A stretch of 64,000 bases of DNA, taken from NCBI GenBank assembly GCA_025175895.1, contig CM046000.1, forward strand, positions 99,432,753-99,496,752, in the 5' to 3' direction. Source of the stretch: Wurfbainia villosa (taxonomy: Eukaryota; Streptophyta; Magnoliopsida; Zingiberales; Zingiberaceae). Each line of letters starts with the position of its first letter. The first letter of the stretch is position 1. Made by a program: the position numbers and the translations under genes. Of this stretch, positions 10,390-21,758 are shown piece by piece. Below the pieces are notes generated by a model, which worked only from the letters and a program-made list of their open reading frames with translations, was not told the DNA's origin and made no database searches.

Positions 10390-10890
10390 ACGTCGATCAG
10401 TCGTAGTCGAGGCAATCGAGGCGGCACCTTGATTGTTCCTGTGCAGAGTCGAGCAAAATCAAGCCAAGCTCGACTGGCGCTGCAAGACAAGCCGCAGTCG
10501 AGGCGGCACCTCGATTGATGTTGTGCAGAAGCAAGACGAGTCTCGATTGGTGTCTCAACCTATGCAAGAGAAGTTGCAGTCGAGGCGGCACCTCGACTAG
10601 TCCTGTGTAGTAGCAGGCAGAAGAAGGGCGAGATTGACTGATGCTTCGTCTGCTGTAGGACAAGTTAGTGAGTTAAACTGGTGCTGTCAAGGCGGCACCT
10701 CGACTGATCCATTGCAGTAGCAAATAGAAGCAAGGGGAGCTCGACTGTCACCTCAACTGCTGCAGAACCAAATGATGCATCATCTCTGCCTTAATTTATG
10801 CAGTCGAGGCGGCAATTCGACTAGGCCTTAATAGAAGCGAACATAAGCGAGGCGGGCTCAACTGGCACCTCGACTGCTGCGGGACGAGTT
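10390..10890 (+). repeat. cluster of compound CAGTCGAGG/CCTCGACTG palindromes
   Basis: The arm CAGTCGAGG, a 5-bp centre CGGCA, and the arm CCTCGACTG recur at about 10403, 10497, 10577, 10686 and 10801, with varying mutation. A lone right arm occurs near 10862. The arms are inverted to each other, so each copy is a long hairpin-forming palindrome built on the same TCGA core used in the other LTRs. Confidence 0.7.
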
Positions 10891-11442
10891 TGCATTTTTG
10901 ATAAAATTTTATCTGATCTGACATACATGTTGTTATCTGATTGGGTGACCATGTTTTTTGGATCTAGACTTCGTTCACAGGTTCGAATAGGAAGAGTAAA
11001 AAGGGGTTCTTGAGGTGGAATTAATGATTGATCGCTTGAGAAAATGCTGCAGTTTTTTGTTTTGGTTCTATCTCTCTCTCTCTCAGTTTCTATGCTCCTA
11101 TGCTCAACGTGATAGAGTGTTGCTACTACTGTTAACATTGTTCAGTCTTGCTGTTCCTCTCTCTATGTGAACTTTGGTTGTAGATATGATCTCAACGGGA
11201 ACAAAGGCTGGCTAGAAAACTCTGTTTGTGCTCATCGTATTACTGTAAAGGTTTCTTACTTGTTTCTTTTCATTCAACTCGGATTCTTGTACGTGATTTA
11301 TATCCTTAGAATATATAATTTGTAAGATTTTTTAAGAGGTTTCTCCACCTTTGAAGTTTTTTTCAAAAAGAGAAAGATAGAGGTAGGCCTTGGATTAGCT
11401 GCTCTAGGAGAGAGCTGTGAACTAAGTAAAATGAGCTATGTC

Positions 11443-12658
11443 TGTTGGTGCAACAATGCCCCAAGCATTTATATGTTTTGATGTTTGGATAATTATCTAT
11501 AGTTAGGCAATGTTTTGTGATCTAACCGTGAATGTGTTAAGTGATAGGAAATCCAAGTGTAAAGACTTGGCAAAGGAAAGTCCAAGTATGATCTTGGCAA
11601 AAGAAGTCCAAGGGAAGGTCTTGGCGGCATAAGACCAAGCATGTAGTCTTGGCGGCATAAAGTCGAAGCGAACCTTGGCAAAGGAAGACCAAAGCCAAGG
11701 TCTTGACAGCGTAAGTCCAAGCATGTAGTCTTGGCAGCGTAAAGTCCAAGCGGTCCTTTGGCAAAAGAGAAACCCAAGACATGACGAAACCGATGGAAGC
11801 TCTTGGAAGCAAGCACAAGGATGAAGGAGTCGCGGACTCGGAGGGATCCTAGAGGCACAAGGTTGAAGGAAGAGCTAGAAGGTTGAGTCTAAGTCTAGGG
11901 AGTTAACTTCAAGCATGAATTTACCATACTTGAAGTGTGCCAGTCAACTGGTGACTTATTCTAGTCGACTGATCAGTCACTCGACTGAAGATGACTGATT
12001 CTATGGGCGAACAGTCGACTGCTAGGGTTTGGCAGTCGACTTCTATACCCTAGTAGTTGACTGCTATAAGTGGACGTCGGAACAGAAGGTTCTCCAATTG
12101 AGTGATTGCTTGGAGCACTCGACTGGTTACTCAATCAGTCGACTGATCGGCTTCCTATTGGGTAGTGATGATCGTGAATCCGGCGTGTCAGAAGTCGTTT
12201 GATTGCTTCGACTATAGTAGCAGTCGACTGATGGAGACCATCAGTCGATTGATCGAGGCTCAACAAAAAAATCAGCTTCTTCTCTATAAAAAGAGGCCAT
12301 GGGGTGCATGAGGAGGCTAGTGCTTATATTCCAACCATACTCTCAAGCTCCCACGTTTTTCCTAAGCTTTGGAAGTGCTTTTAATCTCCCTCCTTTATAA
12401 TCTTCATCTTCATCTTTTGTAAGAAGAGGAGGGTCTTGTAAGAGAAAGCTTTTTAGTGGAGAATTGCTTGGATTGATCCACCTTAAGAATCACCGTGGAG
12501 TAGGAGCTTAATCTCCGAATCACGTAAAATCTCTTTTGTTAGCGATTGTGTTTTTAGCTTCTTAATTTCGTTTAGTATTTGTTTTGCTTCCGCTAACCTT
12601 CCTTGTAGAAATGAAAAGAGGTTATTCACCCCCTCTAGCCTTCCAAAGATCCCCTACA
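11443..12658 (+). mobile_element. 5' LTR of element A
   Basis: A 1.2-kb LTR starting TGTTGGTGCAACAATGCC and ending CCCCTACA two bases before the primer site. It contains a CCAAG...CTTGG minisatellite (about 11550-11770), a palindrome cluster (about 11940-12260) with exact CAGTCGACTG at 12012-12021 and 12221-12230, and a TATA box at 12285-12292. Partial, diverged copies of the same LTR occur in B (23437-24238, minus) and at 33330-33900 (minus). Confidence 0.85.
12285..12292 (+). promoter_or_regulatory. TATA box of element A LTR
   Basis: TATAAAAA about 55 bp downstream of the last palindrome of the cluster. It is the expected core promoter at the U3/R boundary. Confidence 0.65.
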
Positions 12659-12660
12659 AG

Positions 12661-12672
12661 TGGTATCAAAGC
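12661..12672 (+). other. tRNA-iMet primer binding site of element A
   Basis: TGGTATCAAAGC matches the 3' end complement of plant initiator-Met tRNA (TGGTATCAGAGC) with one change, two bases after the LTR end. Confidence 0.85.
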
Positions 12673-12712
12673 TCGGATTGCGTCGAAAGATCTAACAATT
12701 AATCAGAGCATG

Positions 12713-14175
12713 ATGACATCAAGAGGGGTATAGCACGGCGAGGCCTCCATTCTTCGACGGCAATGACTTTGGATATTGGAAAGGTAGGATGGAATACTAC
12801 CTTATGAACGATATTGACAATTGGTTTAGTATTGTAGATGGATTCGAGAAGCCAGTTGATGAGTTTGGAGCGCCGCTAACAACCAAGGATTGGACAAGGG
12901 AAATGTCAAAGAAGGCGCAAGCAAATGCAAAAGTAACGACCACACTCCAATGTGGTCTATCAAAGGAGCAATTATCCAAGGTATGGTCAATTCAAGGAGG
13001 TAGTCAATGAACTACACGTAATAGGTGAGAAGGTCGACAACCGAGACCTTGTGAGGTATATACTTCAAGCTTTCCCTAGAACAACTTTATGGGCATCAAT
13101 GGTAGATGCTTATAAGGTGTCTAGGGACCTTTCATTAGTTAAACTAGATGAACTTTTTTGTGAATTTGAGTTGCATGAGCAAGCTATTACTTCTTCGAAA
13201 GAAAAATGTATAGCTCTTGTTGTAGGGAAGAAGGACAAGAAGAAGAAGGAGAAGAAAGAAGTCTCTTCTTCATCTGAATCCGAGGAGGAGTCATCTAGTA
13301 GTGATGAAGAGCTATCGGCAAGTGAGGTGGCTCACTATGTGAAGAAGTTTGGTGGGAGGTCAAGGAAGCTCACCAAGAAGGATGTGAGGAGGATGTTCCA
13401 ATCCTCAAAAGATAAATCCTCTAGTAGTTCAAGTTTAAACACTAACGTAATTTATTATGGTTGTAACAAGAAAGGGCACATCAAGCCAAATTGTCCGGAC
13501 CTAAAGAAGGAGGACAAGGAAAAGAAGAAGAAGGAAAAGAAGGAGAAGAAGAAGAAGGAAGCCATGGTAGCCCAAACATGGGATACACAAAGTGTAGAAG
13601 ATTCCTCCGATGACGAAGAACTTTGCCACATCACAAGAAATATGACACTCATGGCCTTAGAAGATAGCTCAAGTGAGGAGTCATCATCATCCTCAAGCGA
13701 CGAATCGCCCTCTAGTGACGATGAGGTAAAAGACTCCCCTAGGAAAGACTTACTTTATGAAACCATTGCATGTCTTCAAAATGCTCTAAATAAATCAAAA
13801 TCTAGGATTAAGGATTTAAAAGTAGAAATTAAATCAATTAATGATGTAGAAATTTCTTGTGATGATGCATGTTCACTTAGGAATGAAAATAATGAACTAA
13901 GAAAAGAAATAGATGAACTAAGAGCATGCTTAGAAAAATTTACAAATGGATCCAAATACCTAGACATGATACTTAGGGACCAAAGGGCTATTTACAACAA
14001 GGCCGGAATAGGATATAGGCCTAAGGAGAAGGAAGTAGCTTTTACCTCCCTTGTTAGTAGGAAATCAACCATTAGGAGCAAGGTTAGAAAGACATGAGTT
14101 CCTAAGAGCTATGTAGTTATTGCTACCAGTCCTAAGATTTGGGTGCCTAAAACTTGTATTTTTCATGTTGTATAG
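12713..14175 (+). pseudogene. gag: gag of element A
   Basis: Structural polyprotein of the virus-like particle. The chosen ATG aligns with the B start. A 2-bp loss a few bases after the ATG shifts the frame; coding resumes with FFDGNDFGYWK and MEYYLMNDIDNWFSI (from 12789). Relative to B, about 50 codons are deleted near 12980. After a Ser/Glu-rich and Lys-rich segment, a CCHC-type knuckle (CNKKGHIKPNC) lies near 13462-13494, whose first Cys reads as Tyr-Tyr-Gly-Cys context. A coiled-coil-like segment (about 13790-13950) and the motif YNKAGIGYRPKE follow. Stops: TGA 14095-14097 (Trp in B) and TAG 14173-14175, the latter also present in B at the same place. Confidence 0.85.
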
Positions 14176-17100
14176 GTAGAAGGACCAAGCTTGTGGATTG
14201 TTGATAGTGGTTGCTCAAAACATATGACCGGTGATGAGAGTAAATTTTCCACAATCAACCACATTAGCAAGGGGACCGTGTCTTTTGGAAATAGTGGAAA
14301 ACTTAAAATTCTAGGAAAAGACACAATTGAGGTATCCCCAAATCTTGCTATTCATAAAGTATTGTTAGTTAAAAATATGAAGTTTAACTTGCTTAGTGTA
14401 AGTCAATTATGTGATGCCAACTTTGATGTTCAATTTAACTCTTCTAAATTCTTTATAAGACATAAGACATTAAATGATTGCATGTTAGTAGGATATAGGA
14501 AATCAAATATTTATTATGTTGATTTATCCTATGCTTCTAACATTTCCCCTAAATGTCTTATGGTAAAAGAAGAAGAAAGTTGGTTATGACATAGGAGGCT
14601 TGGCCACATCAACATGAAAAACATTGCCAAGATAGCCAAGATGGAGCTAGTCAAGGGTTTGCCAAAAGTCAAATATCTCAAGGACAAGATGTGTGATGCA
14701 TGTCAAGAAGGAAAACAATCGAAGTCATCACACAAGGGTAAAACCTTAATTAATACGTCTTTATCTTTAGAACTTTTGCATTTAGATTTATTTGATTGTC
14801 ATAGTTCTCCTTCATTAAATGGTAGTAAATATTGCTTAGTTATAGTTGATGATTTTTCTAGATTTACATGGGTATATTTTATGAAACATAAGGATGAAAC
14901 CCTAGAAATAATCATAGGTTTTAGTAAAAGAGTAGAGAATGAAAGAAGTCTCAAAATCAATCGGATCTGTAGTGATTATGGTGGAGAATTTGAGAATTCT
15001 AATTTCTCGAAATTTTGCTTAGAACAAGGGTACAAACATAAATTCTCTTGTCCTAGTACACCCCAACAAAATAGGGTGGTGGAAAAGAGAAATTGTGCCC
15101 TACGAGAGGCGGCTAGGACTATGCTTAATGCATATTCACTTCCTAGCTACTTGTGGGCGGAAGCGGTTAATACTGCTTGCTATGTCCAAAATAGGATTTT
15201 CATACATAGGTTTTTAGGAAAAACAACCTTTGAATTATGGAATGGCTCAATTCCTACAATTCACTATTTTAATGTCTTTGGATGTAAAACTTACATCTTA
15301 AATACCAAAGATAATTTAGGTAAATTTGAATCTAAAGAGGATGAGGGAATCCTAGTTGGATACTCATCCACTAGTAGAGGGTATAGAGTTTATAACAAGA
15401 GAAATCAAAAGGTTAAGGAATCCTCAAATGTTCAATTTGATGAAACCTCTACCACTTACTCTAGGAAATCCCCCATTGATAATGATATCAATGACAAAAA
15501 TCAAGAGATTACCCAAAAATTTCAAGACTTGACCTTAGGGGGTAATAATCATGGGGGAGGATTAGTGAGTGATAATCAAGGGGGAGGAAGAGGAGATTCA
15601 GATGATGAAAGGAGAATTGAGGATAACCAAGATCAAAATCAATTTAATACACCTCCTAGAACATTAAGAATTAATCAAAATCATCCTCTTGACCAAGTTG
15701 TAGGAGAGTTATCCCAAGGTATTAGAACTAGGTCCTTCCATAGAGCTCCCTCTAGTCAAATAACTCTTATCTCTCAAATTGAGCTCAAATCAATCAATGA
15801 TGCATTGCTTGATTCGGATTGGATCTTAGAAATGCAAGATGAATTGACTCAATTTGAAAGGAGTCAAGTATGGGAGCTAGTTCCTAGACCCAATGATAGC
15901 ACCATTATTACTACAAGATGGGTCTTTAGGAACAAATTAGATGATCAAGGTAATATAAATAGGAATAAGGCAAGGTTAGTTGCAAGGGGCTTCAATCAAG
16001 TTGAAGGACTTGATTATGATGAAACTTATGCCCCGGTTTCTAGGTTAGAATCCATTAGAATTCTATTAGGATATGCCTCTTACATGGGCTTTAAACTCCA
16101 TCAAATGGATGTAAAGTCGGCATTCCTAAATTGATTCATTAAGGAAGAAGTATATGTAGAGCAACCTCTCGAGTTTGAAAATATAAATTATCCAAATCAT
16201 GTATATAAACTTAGAAAAGCTTTATACGGGTTAAAATAAGCTCCCCGAGCTTGGTATGAAAGATTGTCATCTTTCTTAGTTTCTAAGGGGTTTAGAAGAG
16301 GTCAAGTAGATCAAACTCTCTTCATAAAGTCAAAATCAAAGGATATCTTTGTAGCTCAAGTATATGTAGATGACATTATTATTGGGTCAACAAATGATGA
16401 ACTCCTACAAGACTTTATCAAAAACATGGAGAATGAGTTTGAAATGAGTCTAGTTGGAGAATTAAAATTCTTCTTAGGATTATAAGTCAAACAAACTAAT
16501 GAAGAAACTTACGTATACCAAACCAAATATGCCAAAGAAATGATCAAGAAATTTGGTTTAGAAAATGCTAAGGTAGTTTCAACTCCTATGGCAACCAATA
16601 CACTTTATAGGAGTATGATTGGTAGCTTATTATATCTAACCACTAGTAGACCTGATATATTATTTGCGGTAGGTATGTGTGATAGGTACCAATCATGTGC
16701 CAAAGAGTCCCATTTAGTGGTCGTCAAGAGAATTTTAAGATATTTCAAAGGCACACTAAATGTAGGACTTTGGTACCCTAGGACGAAATCTTTTGTTTTG
16801 GTTGGGTACACTGATTCCAACTATGGGGGTTGCAACTTGGATAGGAAGAGTACTAGTGGTGGATGCCAATTTCTTGGATCCTCCCTAGTTAAAGTAGTAG
16901 AAAGCAACCTTGTATTACTTTGTCCACCAGCGAAGCCAAATATGTGGATATGGGTGGTTGTGTGACTCAATTACTTTGGATGAGACACACTCTAGAGGAC
17001 TATGAGCTACACTACTCCAATGTCAAGGTTTATTGTGATAATGTGAGTACCATAAATTTGACCAAAAATTCGATACATCACTCTAGGACTAAGCACATTG

Positions 17101-17261
17101 AAGTGAAATATCACTTCATTAGAGATCATATGGCAAAGGGATACATTGAACTCAATTACATAGAATCCAAGTCCAACCTAGCCGACATATTCACCAAGGC
17201 TCTTCCCGAAATGGAATATTCATCACTTAGGAGAGAACTTGGAATATGCTTAGTAGAATAG
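14176..17261 (+). pseudogene. pol: pol of element A (PR-IN-RT-RNase H)
   Basis: Protease with DSGCSKHMTG (about 14200); integrase with CDAC (about 14692) and all three catalytic acidic residues visible (LDLFDC, SDYGGEF, VVEKRN, the last having Arg for Gly before the Val pair); linker; RT with YVDD near 16365; RNase H to 17261. In-frame stops are TGA 14587-14589 (Trp site, shared with B), TGA 16132-16134 (Gly), TAA 16237-16239 (Gln) and TAA 16483-16485 (Gln). A short deletion near 16600 and a frameshift near 16888 break the last domains; the C-terminal RNase H stays open at 16920-17261. The polymerase order and motifs are those of Ty1/copia. Confidence 0.9.
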
Positions 17262-17956
17262 AGGTCTAGGTTTGCATGATCCTATAGAAAATCTTGGACT
17301 ATACCTCTAAGAATCTCACAAAATACCTAAGAAACCATGATTTTTGTATTGAGCCACTTAGACAATATGTGAGATGTTAGGAAGATGCATTTTGTTCATC
17401 ATGCTTGTTATGATGCATTCTATGAACCAAAATGTCATCTAGAGACATTAATCCTTCATTGGACCAATTATTGGGAAGGCTTATGTACAATTGATGTGTA
17501 TATAGTTCTAAAAACATGATTGGAAATATCAAACAAAATATATTTTAAACTATGTTTATCATATTTTGAAAAACAGTTTTCAAGTGCTAAGCAAAAATGA
17601 TACAAAGTTTGTAAAATTCTTAAAGTTTTTGTTAGTTTTTAAATTTGTATCATTTTTGAAATATGGAAAACATATATTTTTTTAAATTATTTTTCCTTGG
17701 TAGACAATGATTTCAGAAATGTGTACACAAAATTTTGTGATTTTTCTATGTTTCTTGAATTTTTGGCGTATTTCTGAAGTTGGGCTGAAAAACCTAAAAT
17801 TGGCATTTCAGTTGTGTCAGTCGACTGCCACTCTGATTTTTCTGCAAATCATCCTTCTTTATTGACTTAAGCGAAATCTTAAGTGTCCTAACCCTATGGT
17901 ATGATAATTCAAGTAATTAAAAGGGTATAAGACTGATTGATGCATTATTTTAAGGG
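17262..17956 (+). other. 3' tail of element A up to the junction with B
   Basis: AT-rich non-coding tail with one exact CAGTCGACTG near 17818. No polypurine tract next to an LTR, and no LTR, is found. At about 17956/17957 the sequence switches into the reverse transcriptase of element B on the other strand. Confidence 0.6.
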
Positions 17957-19508
17957 ATGGTTTGGATAGTCTACACTCTCAAATCTGGGAGGTTGTTCTA
18001 CATACACTTCCTCCTTAATGAACCCGTTTAGGAATGCCGATTTTACATCCATTTGATGGAGTTTAAAACCCATGTAAGAGACATATCCTAATAGGATTCT
18101 AATTGATTCTAATCTAGCAACTGGGGCATAGGTTTCATCATAGTCAAGTCCTTCAACTTGATTGAAGCCCCTTACAACTAACCTAGCCTTATTTCTAGTT
18201 ATATTACCTTGATCATCTAATTTGTTCCTAAAAACCCATCTTGTAGTAACAATGGTGCTATCATTGGGTCTAGGGACTAGCTCTCATACTTGACTCCTTT
18301 CAAATTGAGTCAATTCTTCTTGCATTGCTAAGATCCAATCCGGATCAAGTAATGCATCATTGATTGATTTTGGCTCAATTTGGGAGATGAGAGCTACTTG
18401 ACTTATGGGAGCTCTATAGAAAGACCTAGTTCTAATACCTTGAGATAATTTTCCTACAACTTGGTCTAGAGGATGATTTTGATGAACTATTATTGTTCTA
18501 GGAGGTGTATTAAATTGATTTTGATCATTGTTATCCTCAATTCTCCTTTCACCATCGGAATCTCCTCTTACTCCCCCTTGATCTAATCCTCCCCCTTGAT
18601 CATTACCCCCTAAGGTCAAGTCTTGAAATTTTTGGATAATATCTTGATTTTTGTCATTGATATCATTATCAATGGGGGATTTTCTAGGGTAAGTGGTAGA
18701 GGCTTCATCAAATTGAACATTTGAGGATTCCTCAATCTTTTGAGTTTTCTTGTTATAAACTCTATATCCTCTACTAGTGGATGAGTATCCAACTAGGATT
18801 TCCTCATCTGCTTTTGACTCAAATTTTCCTAAATTATCTTTGGTGTTTAAGATGTAAACTTTGCATCCAAAGACCTTGAAGTAATGAATTGTAGGAATTG
18901 TGTCATTTCATAATTCAAAGGGTGTTTTTCCTAAAAACCTATGGATTAAAATCCTATTTTGGATATAGCAAGCGGTATTAACTGCTTCTGCCCACAAGTA
19001 GCTAGGAAGTGAAAGTGCATTAAGCATAGTCCTAGCCGCCTCTTGTAGGGCACGATTTCTCCTTTCCACCACCCCATTTTGTTGGGGTGTTCTAGGACAA
19101 GAGAATTCATGCTTGTACCCTTGTTCTAAGCAAAATTTCGAGAAGCTAGAATTCTCAAATTCTCCACCATGATCACTACGAATCCGGTTGATTTTGAGAC
19201 TTTTTTCATTCTCTACTCTTTTGCTAAATCCTGTGATTAATCCTAGGGTTTCATCATTATGTTTCATAAAATATACCCATGCGTATATAGAAAAATCATC
19301 CACTATCACTAAGCAATATTTACTACCATTCAAAGAAGGAAAACTATGGCAATCAAACAAATCTAAATGAATAAGCTCTAAAGGTAAAGAAGTATTAATT
19401 AGAGTTTTACCCTTGTGTGATGACTTTGATTGTTTTCCTTCTTGGCATGCATCACACATCTTGTCCTTGAGGTACTTCACTTTTGGCAATCCTTTGACTA
19501 GATCCATT

Positions 19509-21289
19509 TGAAGGTAGGAAACTTCGCTTCCCACTTTAACTTGGTCGCTTGTTCATGGCGATCCCGTCTACGTCCCCGGATTAAAAAAATTAATCCTAGA
19601 CAAAAAAAGGGATTACCCAAGCAACCGTTTCATCGTCGTGCTATTCGATTAGAGTGGTCACTTGAACAAACTTGTTGTTCAAGCAACCAACCTCTATTCT
19701 TCGATTAGCCACGGAATAGACGATGTACGGATCACCAGTTTTTGTGTTTGTATTCGGGGTCCAAGTAAATTAGCCACATAGCAAAACATACAACATGCAT
19801 ATAATAAGAAAAGATCATAAATGAGCATTATACCTCTCGATCTTCTATTGTATGTCCTTCCTCCTTTTGGACGTCATGTGGGCGATGATCTTCCAAAAGT
19901 CGAAGCCTCCTAGATCACCAATCTTCCTTTCCTTGTTCACTCCGAAGAAAGGAAGATCATAAAACAAAACTCTTCTCCTTACTTGCGCCAACCACCAAGC
20001 ACCAACTTGGAGTCCGTCGGCCTCAAGGAGTGGGAAAGGATTTGCCGGCCAAAGGATGAAGAAGAAGAGGATGGGGCACCGCCCAAACCCAAGGAAGAGG
20101 ATGCCCTAGAGCCGGCCAAGAGGAAGGAGGAGAAAAACCAATGCCTTACCTCTTGTTGCCGCCAACCCAAACCCTAATCCCCTTGAGTTTCTTGCCGCCC
20201 AAGCCAAGGAGAGCAAACCCTAGAATCTCTCAACCCTTGTGCCGCCCAAGCCTTGGATCCCCTTTTATAGATTTCATCCATACCTCCTTTTAATCTCCAC
20301 CGTCGGATCTAGAGATTTAATCTCCACCGTCGGATCTAGAGATCTAATCTCCATCGTCGGATCTAGAGTTTCATTTTTCATCATCGGATCTAGGCTCCAT
20401 GAGGTTTTAATAGGCTACAATAGGGACCATGAGGAGGAGTTGGATCTTGGCCACCCAATGGATCAAGCCCACATAAAGTCCGATCCATTAATGATAATCC
20501 ATGAGGATTATCATTGATCTACCTCACCAACCCCCATAAGTTAATATGGGCTATATATATTATTTGTACATGTATCTCCCCGTGTTTAAGATCTCAAATG
20601 TCCGTCAATTAATTAATTTACTGACAATTAATTAATCAACATCTAACTCCATGAGTAGTACCACTCAACCTTATCATCATGTCGAACCAAGTCCACCTGC
20701 AGGGTTTACATGATGAACCTTATGAGCTCCTCAAGGGGACATCATCATCCTAATATATAGGACACGGTTTCCTCCTATAATCAACGGCATACCATATAAA
20801 TAATATCATTTCCCAACTTACCAAGCCTATCGATTTACTCTATAAATCTCGCCCATTGGTAAATCAAAGTAATGAATACTAAGTATATGTGCCCGTTATT
20901 ATATTGGGATTAAGAGCATGTACAACATAATATCTAAGGTCCGATTCGATTATGTAGTTAGTAATAAATCGAATCACCTCTAAGTCAGTCCTGCTCAATA
21001 CACACAAAGTGTACTAGTGTAATTCTATGGTCAAGACAAACCAATACCAAATCACACTACAACCATGCTAATGGTTTGTCCAAAACCATATCGGTTGTGA
21101 GCCTTTACTTATACTTTACAAGGAACTGATAACATGATCTCCCGTGTGAAACTACACACCATGTTATCTACAATGTAATGTATTAGACAAAATGCATAAC
21201 CATAAATATGCAAACAATGATCATGTGATTCTTATTTCAAAATAAAGATGTTCATACAAAAGATAGACTTTTCAGTATACATCCCAACA
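19509..21289 (-). mobile_element. solo LTR (minus) in element B, TSD CCATT
   Basis: A 1781-bp block cuts the B integrase. On the minus strand it starts TGTTGGGATG and ends ACCTTCA. It is flanked by perfect 5-bp direct repeats CCATT at 19504-19508 and 21290-21294, and removing one repeat plus the block rejoins the integrase. There is no primer site, gag or pol. The family differs from the palindrome-rich LTRs around it. Internal open frames (for example 19983-20177 and 20239-20517) look like repeat or leader sequence rather than genes. It inserted after B. Confidence 0.9.
20291..20396. repeat. 27-bp tandem repeat in the solo LTR
   Basis: Three near-identical 27-bp units with the core CCGTCGGATCTAGAG start at 20291, 20318 and 20345, followed by a decayed fourth ending near 20396. 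It lies inside an LTR, so it may be part of the U3 enhancer or the leader. Confidence 0.8.
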
Positions 21290-21758
21290 CCATTTTGGCT
21301 ATCTTGGCAATATTTTTCATATTGATGTGCCCAAGCCTTCTATGTCATAACCAACTTTCTTCTTCTTTTGCCATAAGACACTTAGGGGAGATGTTAGAAG
21401 CATAGGATAAATCAACATAATAAATATTTGATTTCCTATATCCTACTAACATTGAATCATTTAATTTCTTATGTCTTATAAAGCATTTAGAGGAATTAAA
21501 TTCAACATTAAAATCGGCATCACATAGATGACTAACACTAAGCAAGTTGAATTTCATATTTTTGACTAAAAATACCTTATGAATAGCAAGTTTTGGGGAT
21601 ACCTCAATTGTGACTTTTCCTAAAATTTTAAGTTTGTCACTATTTCCAAATGACACGCTCCCCTTACTAAGGTGGTTAATTATGAAAAATTTGCTCACAT
21701 CTCCAGTCATATGTCTTGAGCAACCACTATCAACAATCCACATGCTTAGTCCTTCTAC

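Larger units (their letters stand above)
2236..11442 (+). mobile_element. element F: 5'-truncated Sirevirus-like Ty1/copia retrotransposon
   Basis: Plus-strand copia element with the order gag C-terminus, protease, integrase, reverse transcriptase, RNase H, long 3' untranslated region, polypurine tract (9822-9835) and 3' LTR (9836 onward). The 5' LTR, primer site and most of gag are missing, so the left edge (about 2236) is only where gag similarity starts. A solo LTR (2584-5401) splits it between gag and protease. Its 3' LTR is cut at 11442 by the 5' LTR of element A, so F is older than A. Placing it with the Sireviruses rests on the palindrome-rich LTR and similarity to A and B; the copia order (integrase before RT) is certain. 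Confidence 0.8.
9836..11442 (+). mobile_element. 3' LTR of element F, truncated on the right
   Basis: The LTR starts TGTTGG immediately after the polypurine tract. U3 holds a minisatellite (9908-10240) and a cluster of compound palindromes (10390-10890). The later part has the family phrase TTTCTCCACCTTTG near 11340, but the usual U5 end with poly-C and terminal CA is missing because element A's LTR begins at 11443. The rest of this LTR is not recognisable elsewhere in the window. Overlapping small minus-strand frames inside the minisatellite are artefacts of the repeat. Confidence 0.75.
11443..17956 (+). mobile_element. element A: Sirevirus-like copia element lacking its 3' LTR
   Basis: Plus-strand element with 5' LTR (11443-12658), primer site (12661-12672), gag, protease, integrase, RT, RNase H and a 0.7-kb tail. 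No second LTR follows; at 17956 the sequence changes abruptly into element B in the opposite orientation. A and B are the same family and share specific lesions. A interrupts the 3' LTR of F. It has multiple nonsense and frameshift lesions, so it is inactive. Confidence 0.85.
17957..21758 (-). pseudogene. pol: pol of element B (PR-IN-partial RT), split by a solo LTR
   Basis: Read on the minus strand: protease from 21743 with DSGCSRHMTGD, then TGA at 21345-21347 at the same Trp site as in A. After the solo LTR insertion (19509-21289, plus TSD) the integrase continues at 19503, with CDAC, LDLFDC, SDHGGEF and NGVVERRN, so the catalytic triad is intact. TGA at 18908-18910 replaces Trp. The linker and RT N-terminal region follow to 17957, where the frame ends just after YVEQPP. 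The RT active site and RNase H are missing. One extra T near 21770-21776 relative to A puts gag and protease in different frames here. Confidence 0.88.

Noticed and set aside
11493..11858. 121-codon minus-strand frame and overlapping frames
   Set aside because: Lies in the element A U3 minisatellite, antisense to the LTR; repeat artefact.
20291..20396. Possible CRISPR-like spaced repeat
   Set aside because: Units are directly adjacent without unique spacers and lie within a plant LTR; a simple tandem repeat.
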